Shown: positions 9,229 to 20,487, numbered from the stretch's first letter. The stretch is DNA of 64,000 nucleotides from Frankia sp. AgB1.9 (GCF_016786355.1 NZ_JADWYX010000037.1:16175-80174); one strand, 5' to 3'. Translations and numbers: made by a program. Notes: generated by a model not told the origin, from the letters alone.

Positions 9229-11718
9229 TCACGGGCCCGCGGGATGCGTCCGCCCCGATACGGAAGGGGCCCTCACCGGGATGACGACGGACTTCGGCTC
9301 GCAGCCGTCAGTCGTCACGGTGACCGTGACCTCGCCGGTTTCATGGCCGGCCCGGACAACCGCGAGCGCCCGTCCCCAGTAGGTCGAATGCCGGCGATCC
9401 GAGAAACCCTCGTCCGTGACGGGTTGAGCGCTCCCGAATCCGAGGAGCTCGCCGGCGCCGGTCACGTCGACCGTGACGACCCGGTCGGCGAGGGGCCGCA
9501 CCGTTCCCGCGGCGTCTGTGAGCGCGATGGGGATGTAGGCGAGGTCGGCCCCGTCGGCCTGGAGCTCGGCGCGTTCGGGCCGCACCTGCAGCCGGAGATC
9601 GGCACCGGCGCTGGTCAGGGTGTCGCGCCCGAGTTCCTTGCCGTCCGCGTCATAGGCGACGGCGGTGAGGTCTCCTGGCCGATAGGGCACGGAGAACGTG
9701 GTCAGATAACCCTTGTCCGGTCCCGCTGGGCCGGCCCCGATCTGGTTCCCGTTGAGCAGAAGCTCCACGCGGTGGGCGTCGGCGTACACCTCGACAACCG
9801 CGGTCCGACCCTCGCAGCCCTCCCAGCTCCAGCTGTGGATGGAGTTGGTGCTGCGCCAGGCGTTGGAGTACTGCTTCTCGCCGGAGTGGTTCACCGGCTG
9901 CACGGCGAGGTAGGGGTCGGTCCGCAGATGCCAGACGATCTCGTTGAGATACGACTGGGTCTGGCGGTGCCCCGTGATGTCGATCACCGGTTCGCCCGCC
10001 AGCAGGCTCGGCCAGGGGCCGAAGAGGGTCGGCCGCCGGCCATACGGGAGGACCGCGATCGCGGCCTCTCCGATGTAGTCCCAACCGGTCCAGGTGAAGT
10101 CGCCGATGACGTGCGGCCTGGACTCGATTTCTCGCCATACCGCGACCGTGTCCGTCGGCCCGGTCTCGCTGCCGACGATCACCCGCCCGGGGTGAATCTT
10201 CGCGTCCTTTCGGTAGCGGCCGATCATGTAGTTGTACCCGGCGACGTCGAGGGCGGCGTAGGCGTCACGGGTTCGCTTGTCGACCGCGGGCAGACGGACG
10301 ATATGGCGAAGCGCCGGGTGAAGAACCCCCATGAGCAGGTTGAGAACGGCGATGAGGTTCTTGTTCGGAGTCGCGTCGTCCTTGCGCTCGACGGGCCTCT
10401 CGCCAGTGCCCTCCGCACGCTTCTTCCGGAAGATGAGATTGAGGAAGCCGTTGACGCAGTTGGTGACGAGGCGCGTGGGGTCCAGCTCGCGGGTACGCTC
10501 GGCCATCTCGCGGTTGCGCTGAATGCCCCGGGCCGTCGCGGTCTCGGGAATCTCGTTGCCAATGGAGTAGAGCACCACCGACGGGTGGTTGAAATCCTTC
10601 GCGACCAGCGATTCGAGGTCGCGCTCCCACCACTGCTCGAACTCCTCGGAGTAGTCGGCGCCGCTCTTCGGCTGCCACCACACGTCCGTGAGCTCGTCCA
10701 TGACGAGGATGCCGTGCCGGTCACACGCGCGCAGGGTCGCCCGCGAGACCGGGTTGTGCGCGCTGCGGATCGCGTTGAAGCCGCTCTCCTTGAGGATGCG
10801 GACCCGGCGCTCTTCGGCCGCGTCCAGCGTGTGCGCACCGATGACCCCGCTGTCATGGTGGATGGCTGCCCCGCGCAGCTTTACGGGCTCGCCATTGATG
10901 CGCAGGCCCTGCCGGTCGTCCACGGTCAGGGTGCGGATCCCGAAGTCGACGGCGGCCTCGTCGACGACCCGGTCACCGTCAGCCAGGACGACGGTCGCGG
11001 TGTAGAGCCGCGGGCTCTCAGGGGACCAGAGCTCCGGGGCCAGGACCTCGACGCGCTGGCGTAATGTCTTCGTCTCGCCAGATGCGACCGACAGCCGTTG
11101 CTCGATCGGCCCAGTAATGGCGCTCGGGCCCTGCAGGGTGGTGCTGGCCGTCACGGTGCGGTCGTCGGCACCGTCGTTGAGAATTTCGACCACGACTTCG
11201 ACAGTTGCTTCGGCGCTGCCTGTCGAACTCGTGGTGACCCGCAAGCCGTCAGGGGTCACCCGGAGGCGATCACCGACCAGAAGATGCACGGGCCGGTAGA
11301 TGCCGCTGCCGGAGTACCAGCGGCTGTTCGGTTCACGATCGTTGTGTGCGACAACCTCGACGAGATTGTCCGCGCCGTACACGAGATGGTCGTCCAACGC
11401 CACTCGGAACACCGCATAGCCGGATGGACGGCCGCCGGCGAGGTGGCCGTTGACGAACACCTCTGAGCGCATGTATACGCCCTCGAACTCCAGGGTGGCA
11501 CTGCGCCCCCGCCACTCCTCGGGCACTCGGAACGATTTTGAGTAGCGATAGACGCCACCCGGGAAGTATCCGGTGTTGTAGCCGTTGCGAGTCTCAGGGT
11601 TTCGCCGCTCAAACAACATGGCATCGTAGGGCAGCGTCACCGGTCCAACCGGTACGTCCGAACCGTCACCGCGCTCGCCGCTGACATACCACCCCTGGTT
11701 GAACGACTCGCGGATCAT
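9229..11718 (-). CDS. Glycoside hydrolase family 2 (beta-galactosidase/glucuronidase type)
   Basis: 829 aa. ATG 11718 is preceded by TAGGGAG at good spacing, chosen over an upstream in-frame start that lacks a site. Domain order is the GH2 one: sugar-binding jelly roll (about 15-180; GYNTGYFPGGVYRYSKSF), Ig-like sandwich, TIM barrel (about 290-590), then a DUF4982-like domain (VEVYADAHRVELLLNG) and a further Ig-like domain. Acid/base Glu389 lies in IGNEIPE and nucleophile Glu518 in IVGSETGP. No signal peptide, so a cytoplasmic role on imported oligosaccharides or glycosides is likely. Divergent galT-galK suggests that galactose may be a product; beta-glucuronidase or related activity is equally compatible with the fold. 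Confidence 0.88.
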   Translation of the reverse strand: MIRESFNQGWYVSGERGDGSDVPVGPVTLPYDAMLFERRNPETRNGYNTGYFPGGVYRYSKSFRVPEEWRGRSATLEFEGVYMRSEVFVNGHLAGGRPSGYAVFRVALDDHLVYGADNLVEVVAHNDREPNSRWYSGSGIYRPVHLLVGDRLRVTPDGLRVTTSSTGSAEATVEVVVEILNDGADDRTVTASTTLQGPSAITGPIEQRLSVASGETKTLRQRVEVLAPELWSPESPRLYTATVVLADGDRVVDEAAVDFGIRTLTVDDRQGLRINGEPVKLRGAAIHHDSGVIGAHTLDAAEERRVRILKESGFNAIRSAHNPVSRATLRACDRHGILVMDELTDVWWQPKSGADYSEEFEQWWERDLESLVAKDFNHPSVVLYSIGNEIPETATARGIQRNREMAERTRELDPTRLVTNCVNGFLNLIFRKKRAEGTGERPVERKDDATPNKNLIAVLNLLMGVLHPALRHIVRLPAVDKRTRDAYAALDVAGYNYMIGRYRKDAKIHPGRVIVGSETGPTDTVAVWREIESRPHVIGDFTWTGWDYIGEAAIAVLPYGRRPTLFGPWPSLLAGEPVIDITGHRQTQSYLNEIVWHLRTDPYLAVQPVNHSGEKQYSNAWRSTNSIHSWSWEGCEGRTAVVEVYADAHRVELLLNGNQIGAGPAGPDKGYLTTFSVPYRPGDLTAVAYDADGKELGRDTLTSAGADLRLQVRPERAELQADGADLAYIPIALTDAAGTVRPLADRVVTVDVTGAGELLGFGSAQPVTDEGFSDRRHSTYWGRALAVVRAGHETGEVTVTVTTDGCEPKSVVIPVRAPSVSGRTHPAGP

Positions 11719-12346
11719 GAAACTCCCTACGCAAAGGGCCCGCGGGCATGGGGCGTACTGCGGACGGCCCAGAATGGGACAGTCGCCATGATCGGGAAAT
11801 AGACAGATCACCCACGGTTTCGCCGCCGAGCCTGCGGCGAACCGATTCCTGCCGACCAACCAAGCGCCCGGCCGCTTGGCATGCCCTGGTGTGACGTCCC
11901 ACATGACCCGTGGCGCGCCACCAGGGGCTAATATCTCCCTCGCGGGAGAAACTACTAGTGAGCGCCCGACCGGTCAAGTCGTGGTCGCGGCGACGCACAG
12001 GGCCCTCGGCGTCTCACCGTCCGCCGTCGATCAGGGCGAGATCACCACGGCAGGAGCGGTTCCGGTGGTTCAGCTGCACCCAGGAGCCCGAGCGCGGCCG
12101 TCGGCAGCGCGCGAGGTGCCATTCCCCGCGCTGGGGGCGGTGCCGGTCGCGCGAGCGCACGGTCCGGCGGCCCGGGCTGCTGGAATGGAGGACAGACGAG
12201 TGCAAAGACCCAAGGTCATCGAAGCGCCCGGCGGCTCGGTCGGCCCGAGCGACTCGAACCAGTCAGGCGAGCTGGGCCGATCCAGCGGGTCAGCCGACCT
12301 GACTGTCGGGCCGCCCGTGCGGGTTCCGGGTACCCGCACGGGCCTG
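11719..12346. other. Divergent intergenic region, GH2 / galT
   Basis: About 630 bp without a credible gene. It contains nested dyads that may be regulatory: CCCTGGTG (11884-11891) paired with CACCAGGG (11919-11926), the 10-bp palindrome TGGCGCGCCA (11911-11920) inside it, and TCTCCC/GGGAGA (11934-11949). A very strong hairpin at 12313-12343 lies at the start of the galT leader frame. No protein-like signal seen otherwise. Confidence 0.5.
12313..12343 (+). promoter_or_regulatory. Perfect 12-bp hairpin immediately before the galT leader frame
   Basis: Arms GCCCGTGCGGGT (12313-12324) and ACCCGCACGGGC (12332-12343) are perfect complements with a 7-nt loop. The structure ends three bases before ATG 12347, so any ribosome binding site for that start would be inside the stem. 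There is no following T-run, so an intrinsic terminator is less likely than translational control or a DNA operator. The structure is seen directly; its function is inference. Confidence 0.6.
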
Positions 12347-12460
12347 ATGAGAAGGGCCACCGCTCTGCCGGACGGCCGGCGTATCACGTACTACCAGCTC
12401 CCTGCTGTCGACCCGGACGGCTCGGATGAGGCTCCCCGTGGCGCGGACGGTGCGCGATGA
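12347..12460 (+). other. galT N-terminal segment in a different frame (leader ORF or frameshift)
   Basis: 37 codons beginning MRRATALPDGRRITYYQL. Actinobacterial GalT proteins commonly open with an M.RTAT.LADGRELIY-like stretch, so this reads as the missing GalT N-terminus. It ends in TGA overlapping the ATG of the main galT frame (ATGA at 12457-12460). Reaching the main frame needs a -1 shift near its end. Either the gene carries a frameshift (real or sequencing), or the segment is now a short coupled leader. Confidence 0.55.
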
Positions 12461-13431
12461 CCGAACGTCGGTACGACCCGACCGCCGACGAGTGGGTGAC
12501 CTTCGCGACGCACCGCCAGGATCGGATGTACAAGCCGCCGGCCGACGGATGTCCGTTGTGCCCGACCCGCCCCGGCGGCCGGCTCACCGAGGTACCGCTT
12601 CCCGCCTACCAGGTGGTGACGTTCGACAACCGATTCCCTTCGCTGTCGCCCGAGCCTCCGGCACCCGATGTGGAGAGCACGGAGTTGTACCCGGTCGCGC
12701 CGGCGTTCGGTCGCTGCGAGGTGGTGGTCTACTCCGACGACCACGACACGACCTTCGCCGACCTGTCCCTCGAACGGGTCCGAATGCTCGTCGACGTCTG
12801 GGCCGACCGCGTCGCCATCCTCGGGGCGACGCCTGGCATCTCGTACGTGATGCCGTTCGAGAACAAGGGCGAGGTCATCGGGGTGACGCTCGCCCATCCG
12901 CATGGCCAGATCTACGCGTACCCCGAGGTGCCGTCGCGGCCCGCCCGTGAGCTGCGGGCCGCTGGCGCCTACCGGGACCGCACCGGCCGGTGCGTGGAAT
13001 GCGACGTCGTCGCCGCGGAGGCGGCCGGCCCGCGGCGGGTCCTGGCCAACCAGGCCGCGATCGCCTTCGTCCCGTTCTGGGCCCGCTTCCCCTACGAGGT
13101 GCATGTGGTCCCGCGCGCCCACCGACCGGGCCTGGGCACGCTGGGCGAGAACGAGCGGGCCGACCTGGCCGATCTCCTGCACCGGTTGGCCCAGGGTTAC
13201 GACCGTCTGTTCGGTTTCTCGCTGCCGTACGTGATGGCCGTGCACGGCCGGCCGACCAACGACGAGCGCGACTGGGACGCGGTCTCCCATCTGCACGTCG
13301 AGTTCGCGCCGCCGCACCGGTCCGCGACCAGGCTGAAGTACCTGGCCGGCTCCGAGCTGGGCGGCGGGGCGTTCCTGACCGACGTCGCACCCGAGCAGGC
13401 CGCCGCCTCGCTGCGAGCGGTGATGGGATGA
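12457..13431 (+). CDS. galT: Galactose-1-phosphate uridylyltransferase
   Basis: 324 aa from ATG 12457, shorter than typical GalT (about 340-360 aa) because the first ~35 residues lie in the preceding frame. GalT exchanges UMP between UDP-glucose and galactose-1-phosphate in the Leloir pathway. The zinc pair CPLC (Cys32, Cys35) and the catalytic HPHGQ motif (His147-Pro-His149-Gly-Gln) are intact, as is the C-terminal HLHVEFAPP region. Its stop overlaps the galK start (ATGA), so the two are co-translated. No galE was seen in the window. Function is confident; the true N-terminus is not. Confidence 0.92.
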   Translation: MTERRYDPTADEWVTFATHRQDRMYKPPADGCPLCPTRPGGRLTEVPLPAYQVVTFDNRFPSLSPEPPAPDVESTELYPVAPAFGRCEVVVYSDDHDTTFADLSLERVRMLVDVWADRVAILGATPGISYVMPFENKGEVIGVTLAHPHGQIYAYPEVPSRPARELRAAGAYRDRTGRCVECDVVAAEAAGPRRVLANQAAIAFVPFWARFPYEVHVVPRAHRPGLGTLGENERADLADLLHRLAQGYDRLFGFSLPYVMAVHGRPTNDERDWDAVSHLHVEFAPPHRSATRLKYLAGSELGGGAFLTDVAPEQAAASLRAVMG

Positions 13432-14579
13432 CCGATCGAACCGCCCTCGCGGCCCACCTCGCGGCAAGATTCCAGGACTTCGTGGGCCGGCCTGCGGCCG
13501 GCGTGTGGGCGGCACCGGGCCGGGTCAACCTCATGGGTGAGCACACCGACTACAACGATGGTCTGGTCCTCCCGTTCGCCATCGACTCCGCCGCGCTGGT
13601 CGCGGTGGCGCCGCGGGTCGATGATCGACTCACCTGCCGGTCACTGGATCGTCCGGACGTGGCCGCCATCCACGCGGGGGACCTGGCGCCCGGGTCCATC
13701 ACCGGGTGGCCGGCCTACGTGCTGGGCGCCGTGTGGGCGCTGGGTTGGCCACAGGCCGGGCGGCCGGGTCTGGACATCGTCGTGACGTCAGACGTACCGG
13801 CCGGCGCCGGACTGTCCTCGTCGGCGGCGCTCACCTGCGCGGTCACTTTGGCCGCGGCGGAGATCGCCGGACTGGAACTGGACCGCACCGCGCTCGCGAC
13901 CGCCGCGCGCCGGGCCGAGACGGACATGGTCGGCGCGCCGGTCGGGATCATGGACCAGATGGCGGCCATGTACGGCCAGGCCGGCCACGCGCTGCTGCTC
14001 GACTGCCGGTCGCTGGTAGTCGAGCCGGTGGTGTTGCCTGGCCAGGAGTCGGATGCGGCCGTTTTGGTCGTCGACACCCGGGTCAGCCACGCCAACTCCG
14101 AGGGCGGCTACGCCCGAAGGCGCGCCGTCTGCGAGCGCGCCGCCCGGAGGCTCGGCGTCCCCGCACTGCGGGACGCCACGCTCACCGCGGTCGAGACCGC
14201 GCTGGAGGGCGACGAGCTACGCGTCGCCCGGCATGTGGTCACGGAGATCGAGCGCGTCGGGACAGCGGTAGCCGCGCTCCGCCGGGCCGACCTGGCCAGT
14301 CTCGGTGAGATCTTCGCGGCGTCGCACGCGTCGATGCGCGACGACTTCCGGATCTCCTGTGCCGAGCTCGATCTGGCCGTCGATGCCCTGCTCGGCGCCG
14401 GAGCGGTCGCGGCGCGCATGACCGGCGGTGGCTTCGGCGGATGCGCGGTGGGCCTGCTTCCACCGGCGGCCGTTCCCGCCGCGACCGTCGCGACCACGGC
14501 TGCCTTCGAGGCGCGCGGGTTCACCTCGCCGCGAGTCTTCGAGACACGTCCGTCCGGCGGTGCGGCTCGCATCCGTTAG
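13428..14579 (+). CDS. galK: Galactokinase
   Basis: 383 aa, ATG 13428 overlapping the galT stop by four bases. GHMP-kinase motifs in order: galactokinase signature GRVNLMGEHTDYNDGLVLPF, ATP loop PAGAGLSSSAA, catalytic-region MDQMA, and the C-terminal RMTGGGFGG. It phosphorylates alpha-D-galactose at C1 in the cytosol, feeding GalT. Length matches the family. The stop is 15 bp from the convergent hydrolase stop, so the galT-galK unit ends here. Confidence 0.95.
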   Translation: MTDRTALAAHLAARFQDFVGRPAAGVWAAPGRVNLMGEHTDYNDGLVLPFAIDSAALVAVAPRVDDRLTCRSLDRPDVAAIHAGDLAPGSITGWPAYVLGAVWALGWPQAGRPGLDIVVTSDVPAGAGLSSSAALTCAVTLAAAEIAGLELDRTALATAARRAETDMVGAPVGIMDQMAAMYGQAGHALLLDCRSLVVEPVVLPGQESDAAVLVVDTRVSHANSEGGYARRRAVCERAARRLGVPALRDATLTAVETALEGDELRVARHVVTEIERVGTAVAALRRADLASLGEIFAASHASMRDDFRISCAELDLAVDALLGAGAVAARMTGGGFGGCAVGLLPPAAVPAATVATTAAFEARGFTSPRVFETRPSGGAARIR

Positions 14580-14594
14580 CTGTGTCTGCCGCGG

Positions 14595-15482
14595 TCAGAC
14601 CCCGGCGTGGACGCTGAGCCAGGTGGTGAAGACAGACATCGTGTGCGCGAAGGGCACCGAGTCGGGATGGTTGAGGTGGCCATGGCGCACGCCCACCTCC
14701 ATCTGGCAGTCGGCCTCGACACCTCGCGGACGCAGGTCGTCGGCGAAGGCCTCGCCCGACGCGCGTAGCGAGTCGTGCTCCCCGGTGACGATCAGCGTGG
14801 GCGGGAAGCCATCGAGGTCCTCCCGGGCCGGGAAGGCCCCGGCGACGCGGGAGGTGTTCGCCGCTCCCACGAAGTTGGCGGCCATCATCCGGACCGAGCG
14901 TTGCGCGACGCGGCCCAGGAACCGTGCGCGCAAGCCACGGGCACGCTCGGTCGGCCTGGCCGGCAGCACCGGATGCAGCAGCGGGTAGGCCAACAACAGG
15001 CCAGCTGGCACCGGGGCGCCCGCCGATGCGGCACGCAGCGTGCTCATGACGGCGAGGTTGGCACCGGCGCTTGCTCCGCCCGCGAAGATCTGGCCGGCCT
15101 TCAGGCCGAGGGGCTCCGCTTCCTCCACGAGCCGACGCCAGGCGGCAAGGCAGTCGAGCACGGGAACCGGGAAGCGCACTGCCGGTGCGCCCCGCCAACG
15201 CCGTACGCGGCTCAGTGGCGGAACGCGTCGGTAGTCGACACTGAGCACCGCTACTCCGGCGCGCGCGAATGCCCGCGACACCGCGTCGCCCTCCGGCATG
15301 TCGATGGACCCGCCGGAGAAACCGCCACCGTGCATCCACAGCAGCGCCGCGGTGCTCGGCGCTCCCGCAGGCGTGTACAGCCTCGTCCGGATCGAGGCAT
15401 CACCGACGGATACGGCGACCTCGCGGATCGCCACCTCACGGCCGACCGCCGTGGTGCGATCATGAGCAAAGCTTTCGGTCAT
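14595..15482 (-). CDS. Alpha/beta hydrolase, hormone-sensitive-lipase family
   Basis: 295 aa, ATG 15482 behind GGAG. The HSL-family oxyanion motif HGGGF comes first, then the nucleophile elbow GGASAGANLA (Ser), acid GEHDSLR (Asp) and His in RHGHLNH, forming a complete catalytic triad. These enzymes hydrolyse short-chain acyl or aryl esters. It lies downstream of the second GH3 gene on the same strand but behind a terminator-like hairpin, so it may be a separate unit. A deacetylase role on sugar esters would fit the neighbours but is speculative. Confidence 0.85.
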   Translation of the reverse strand: MTESFAHDRTTAVGREVAIREVAVSVGDASIRTRLYTPAGAPSTAALLWMHGGGFSGGSIDMPEGDAVSRAFARAGVAVLSVDYRRVPPLSRVRRWRGAPAVRFPVPVLDCLAAWRRLVEEAEPLGLKAGQIFAGGASAGANLAVMSTLRAASAGAPVPAGLLLAYPLLHPVLPARPTERARGLRARFLGRVAQRSVRMMAANFVGAANTSRVAGAFPAREDLDGFPPTLIVTGEHDSLRASGEAFADDLRPRGVEADCQMEVGVRHGHLNHPDSVPFAHTMSVFTTWLSVHAGV

Positions 15483-15508
15483 GCGCGGCTCCAGTCCCCG
15501 TGGATTGC

Positions 15509-15547
15509 GTTCCCGGCAGGCCGGTCCCGCAAGGCCTGCCGAGGAAC
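15509..15547 (-). terminator. Terminator-like hairpin after the GH3 gene
   Basis: GTTCCCGGCAGGCC (15509-15522) pairs with GGCCTGCCGAGGAAC (15533-15547) with one bulged base and a 10-nt loop. It is 26 bp past the GH3 stop. There is no U-tract, as is common in high-GC actinobacteria. Confidence 0.5.
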
Positions 15548-15572
15548 CGACGTGATCGGGCTCGACCGACGA

Positions 15573-17987
<2,415 letters not shown>

Positions 17988-18021
17988 GGCGTCCTCCTGG
18001 GGATTATCGGCACCGTCGGGT

Positions 18022-18921
18022 TCAGCCGAGCAGCTGGGCGGGGACGAGCTGGTCGAGCTCGTCGAGGGACCACGGCGGCGACGTGCTCGGGTCGCCGCGG
18101 AAGATGGAGCGCACCTCCTCGTAGTCCGACCACACGCTCACCTTTCCGCCCCTCGCGTTGAACACGCGGCCAGTGACGTCCGAGGCGGCATCCGTGCACA
18201 GCCACGCAACGATCGGCGACACGTGCGTCAACGGGCCCGGGCCGGCCTTGGCCGCCTCGAACATCTCCTTGGTGATCTTGCCCTCCCGATACGCCTGTTC
18301 CATCTGCGGGATCACGACCTGGGACAGGCGCGTCGTCGCTCCGGGCGCGAGGCAGTTGGCGGTCACGCCCCTGCCCCGGTAGTCGTTGGAGATGCCCTTG
18401 ATCAGGGAGACCACGCCCCCCATCGCCGCGGCGAAGATCGGGTTGCCGACGGTGCCCCGCGCACCCTCCGACGTGGCGGCGATGAAACGTCCCCACCCGC
18501 GCTCGGCCATACCCGGGACGGTCTCCCGGGCGAGCCAGAACTTCTGTGAGAGGTAAAGGTCGATGAACCGGTGGTAGCTCTCGTCCGACGCGTACAGGTC
18601 GCCCGGCAGGATCGCGCCGGCGCAGCCGACGACGATGTCGACCGGGCCGAACGCCTGCTCGGCGATGCTCACCGCATGGGCTACCCCGTCCGACGTCGCG
18701 ACCGAGTCATAGCTCGCCTCCGCCTTGCCTCCAGCGGCCCGGATCTCCTCCGTCGTCGCGTCGGCGGCGGACGTGCTCTGCCCCTCGGCGAACTCGCTGG
18801 TCCCGAGGTCGTTGACGACCACCGAGGCACCCTGCGCCGCGAGGGCGAGAGCGCACGACTTCCCCACGCCGTTCCCGGCGCCGGTCACCAGTGCGACTTT
18901 GCCCTTCAGCCGTTCGCCCAT
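18022..18921 (-). CDS. SDR-family protein lacking catalytic Tyr and Lys
   Basis: 299 aa. ATG 18921 is preferred to an in-frame GTG nine bases upstream because GAGGTGAG then sits at proper spacing. A Rossmann nucleotide site TGAGNGVG (about residues 13-20) and DIVVGCAGA (the NNAG position) are present. The YxxxK active site is replaced: the aligned stretch reads NPIFAAAMGG, giving Phe163 for Tyr and Met167 for Lys, while the Ser-region ATSEG remains. It therefore probably lacks classical oxidoreductase activity and may be a binding, lyase-like or regulatory paralogue of 17-beta-HSD4-type SDRs. It is in an operon with a canonical SDR and a SnoaL-like gene upstream. Confidence 0.82.
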   Translation of the reverse strand: MGERLKGKVALVTGAGNGVGKSCALALAAQGASVVVNDLGTSEFAEGQSTSAADATTEEIRAAGGKAEASYDSVATSDGVAHAVSIAEQAFGPVDIVVGCAGAILPGDLYASDESYHRFIDLYLSQKFWLARETVPGMAERGWGRFIAATSEGARGTVGNPIFAAAMGGVVSLIKGISNDYRGRGVTANCLAPGATTRLSQVVIPQMEQAYREGKITKEMFEAAKAGPGPLTHVSPIVAWLCTDAASDVTGRVFNARGGKVSVWSDYEEVRSIFRGDPSTSPPWSLDELDQLVPAQLLG

Positions 18922-19039
18922 CCAACTCACCTCAATCTCGGGCGGCTGCTCCGCTGCCCGCTTCGAATTCGCACTAGGAGAGTTCCGACTTCGCGCCGCC
19001 AGCGCCCGCTTCTCGGCGGCCAGCGCAGAGGCCTTTCAC

Positions 19040-19825
19040 TCAGCCGAGCATGACGCCGCCGGCGTCGACGATGATCGACTGTCCGGTGATGGTGCGGCTT
19101 TCGTCGCTGACGAGAAACAGCGCGGCGTTGGCGACGTCGGTGGTCGAGGAGATATCGCGCAGCGCGGTTCCCGACAGGACGGTGGCTCGACGATCGTCGT
19201 AGTCGATGCCCTGTTCGGTGGCGGTGCGTCGCACCCAGTTCTGCCAGAGTTCGGTGTCGATGCTGCCGGGCACGAGGCAGTTGCAGCGGATCCCGTACTC
19301 GCCGACCTCGTTCGCGACGGTCTGGGTGAAGGCGCGTAGCGCTGTCTTCGCGGTGACGTAGTGGGTCTTGCGGGGCATCCCGCGGAAGCTCGCCGTCGAG
19401 GAGAAGTTGAGAATAACGCCGGTGCGGCGCTCCATCATCGACTGCTTGAGTACCTCACGGGTGCACAGCATCGCCGCCGTCACGTCGATGCCGATGGTGG
19501 CGTTCCAGTTCTCGAGGGTCTGCTCCCAGATCCAGGTGTCCTTGCCCGGAGCAGCCGCGTTGTTGCACATGATGTCGACCTGCCCGAACTCCGCCACCGC
19601 GCGGGCGACCATCGCGATCACGTCGCCCTCGTCGGTCACATCCGCGCGCATCGCGAGGGCGTCCGGCCCGCAGGCGGCCGCCGCCTCCCGCACGAGTTCC
19701 TCCCGGCGGGCGGTGAGCAGCACCTTCGCTCCCTGCTCGACGAAGAGCTTCGCCATCACGGGCCCGAGGCCGGTACTGGCACCGGTGATGATCGCGACCT
19801 TGCCGGCCAGGCGTCCGGCGGTCAT
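19040..19825 (-). CDS. Short-chain dehydrogenase/reductase
   Basis: 261 aa, ATG 19825 overlapping the stop of the SnoaL-like gene (ATGA). Classical SDR features are complete: TGASTGLG cofactor loop, an Asp at ADVTDEG, NNAA, Ser in FSSTAS, and the active-site HYVTAK (Tyr and Lys four apart). It should oxidise or reduce a hydroxyl/keto group with NAD(P). It is the catalytically intact partner of the degenerate SDR encoded directly downstream. Substrate is unknown; steroid, terpenoid or lipid alcohols are typical for this subfamily. Confidence 0.92.
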   Translation of the reverse strand: MTAGRLAGKVAIITGASTGLGPVMAKLFVEQGAKVLLTARREELVREAAAACGPDALAMRADVTDEGDVIAMVARAVAEFGQVDIMCNNAAAPGKDTWIWEQTLENWNATIGIDVTAAMLCTREVLKQSMMERRTGVILNFSSTASFRGMPRKTHYVTAKTALRAFTQTVANEVGEYGIRCNCLVPGSIDTELWQNWVRRTATEQGIDYDDRRATVLSGTALRDISSTTDVANAALFLVSDESRTITGQSIIVDAGGVMLG

Positions 19826-20334
19826 CGGGCGATCGCCCCGAGCAGCTCCCGGACGGTGCCGGCGAGCAGGTCCCTACCGGCGCCGGTGTCATCGAGCAGC
19901 CGATTGGTCCGGCGTCGCACCGCCCAGCCGCCGTCTTCACGGGTCAGGTCCCAGCGTGCTGCGCTGACCCGCCACAGGTAGTACCGCCCGTCCGCACTGT
20001 CGCGGCGCATGATCAGCGAATAGGTGATCGCGGTCGCCGTGTCACCGTCGACGTCGACCAGCGGCGGCCCCGCCACGTGGGCGACTCCAGCCCGGACCAG
20101 ACCCTGGTGCCCGTCCGTCCGCAACATCGCCGCCACGGCGGCCCGGCCCTCGTGGGGCGCGCCGTTCGCGTCCCAGTCGTAGACGCCGTCCTCCCGCCAC
20201 ACCGACGCGGCCACCTCGGCCAGCCCCGCGTCCGCCGCGGGACCGTACGAAAGGATCAACCGCCCGATCGCACGCTCATCCTCGACAGCACGTAACCGGG
20301 CCTCCAACGCGGCAAGATCTTCCGCGACACCCAC
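19822..20334 (-). CDS. SnoaL-like / NTF2-fold protein
   Basis: 170 aa from GTG 20334, six bases after GAGGAG; the frame runs open to 20508, but that extension is Arg-rich and unlike the family. The sequence (LEARLRAVEDERAIGRLILSY, a WREDGVYDWD-like segment, DGDTATAITYSLI, YYLWRVSAARWDL) fits the cone-shaped NTF2 fold of SnoaL_4-type proteins often encoded beside SDRs in aromatic or steroid catabolism. Such proteins can be isomerases, dehydratases or ligand binders; the sequence does not decide which. It is the first gene of the SDR operon, 131 bp from operator-like site A. Confidence 0.75.
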   Translation of the reverse strand: MGVAEDLAALEARLRAVEDERAIGRLILSYGPAADAGLAEVAASVWREDGVYDWDANGAPHEGRAAVAAMLRTDGHQGLVRAGVAHVAGPPLVDVDGDTATAITYSLIMRRDSADGRYYLWRVSAARWDLTREDGGWAVRRRTNRLLDDTGAGRDLLAGTVRELLGAIAR

Positions 20335-20465
20335 GAGCACCTCCTCATCCCGCGGCGGCACCAACCGCCGCTCAGACCGACTCCTCCGTCCGGCGTGGGC
20401 CTCGAGACGAAGCCCGCGACGGGAGCGGTCCGTCATCGGCCGCAGGCAGGGTCGAACTTGCATAT

Positions 20466-20487
20466 CGACGTCAACATTGATGTTGGG
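20466..20487. promoter_or_regulatory. Operator-like dyad, site A
   Basis: Core GACGTCAACATTGATGTTG (20467-20485) contains the perfect palindrome CAACAT-TG-ATGTTG (20472-20485). It lies between the divergent SnoaL-SDR operon and the EthD-like gene. The same core recurs at 26181, 29356 and 31319. Seen directly; regulator not proven. Confidence 0.7.

Noticed and set aside
9163-11064. 633-codon plus-strand open frame
   Set aside because: Antisense shadow of the GH2 gene.
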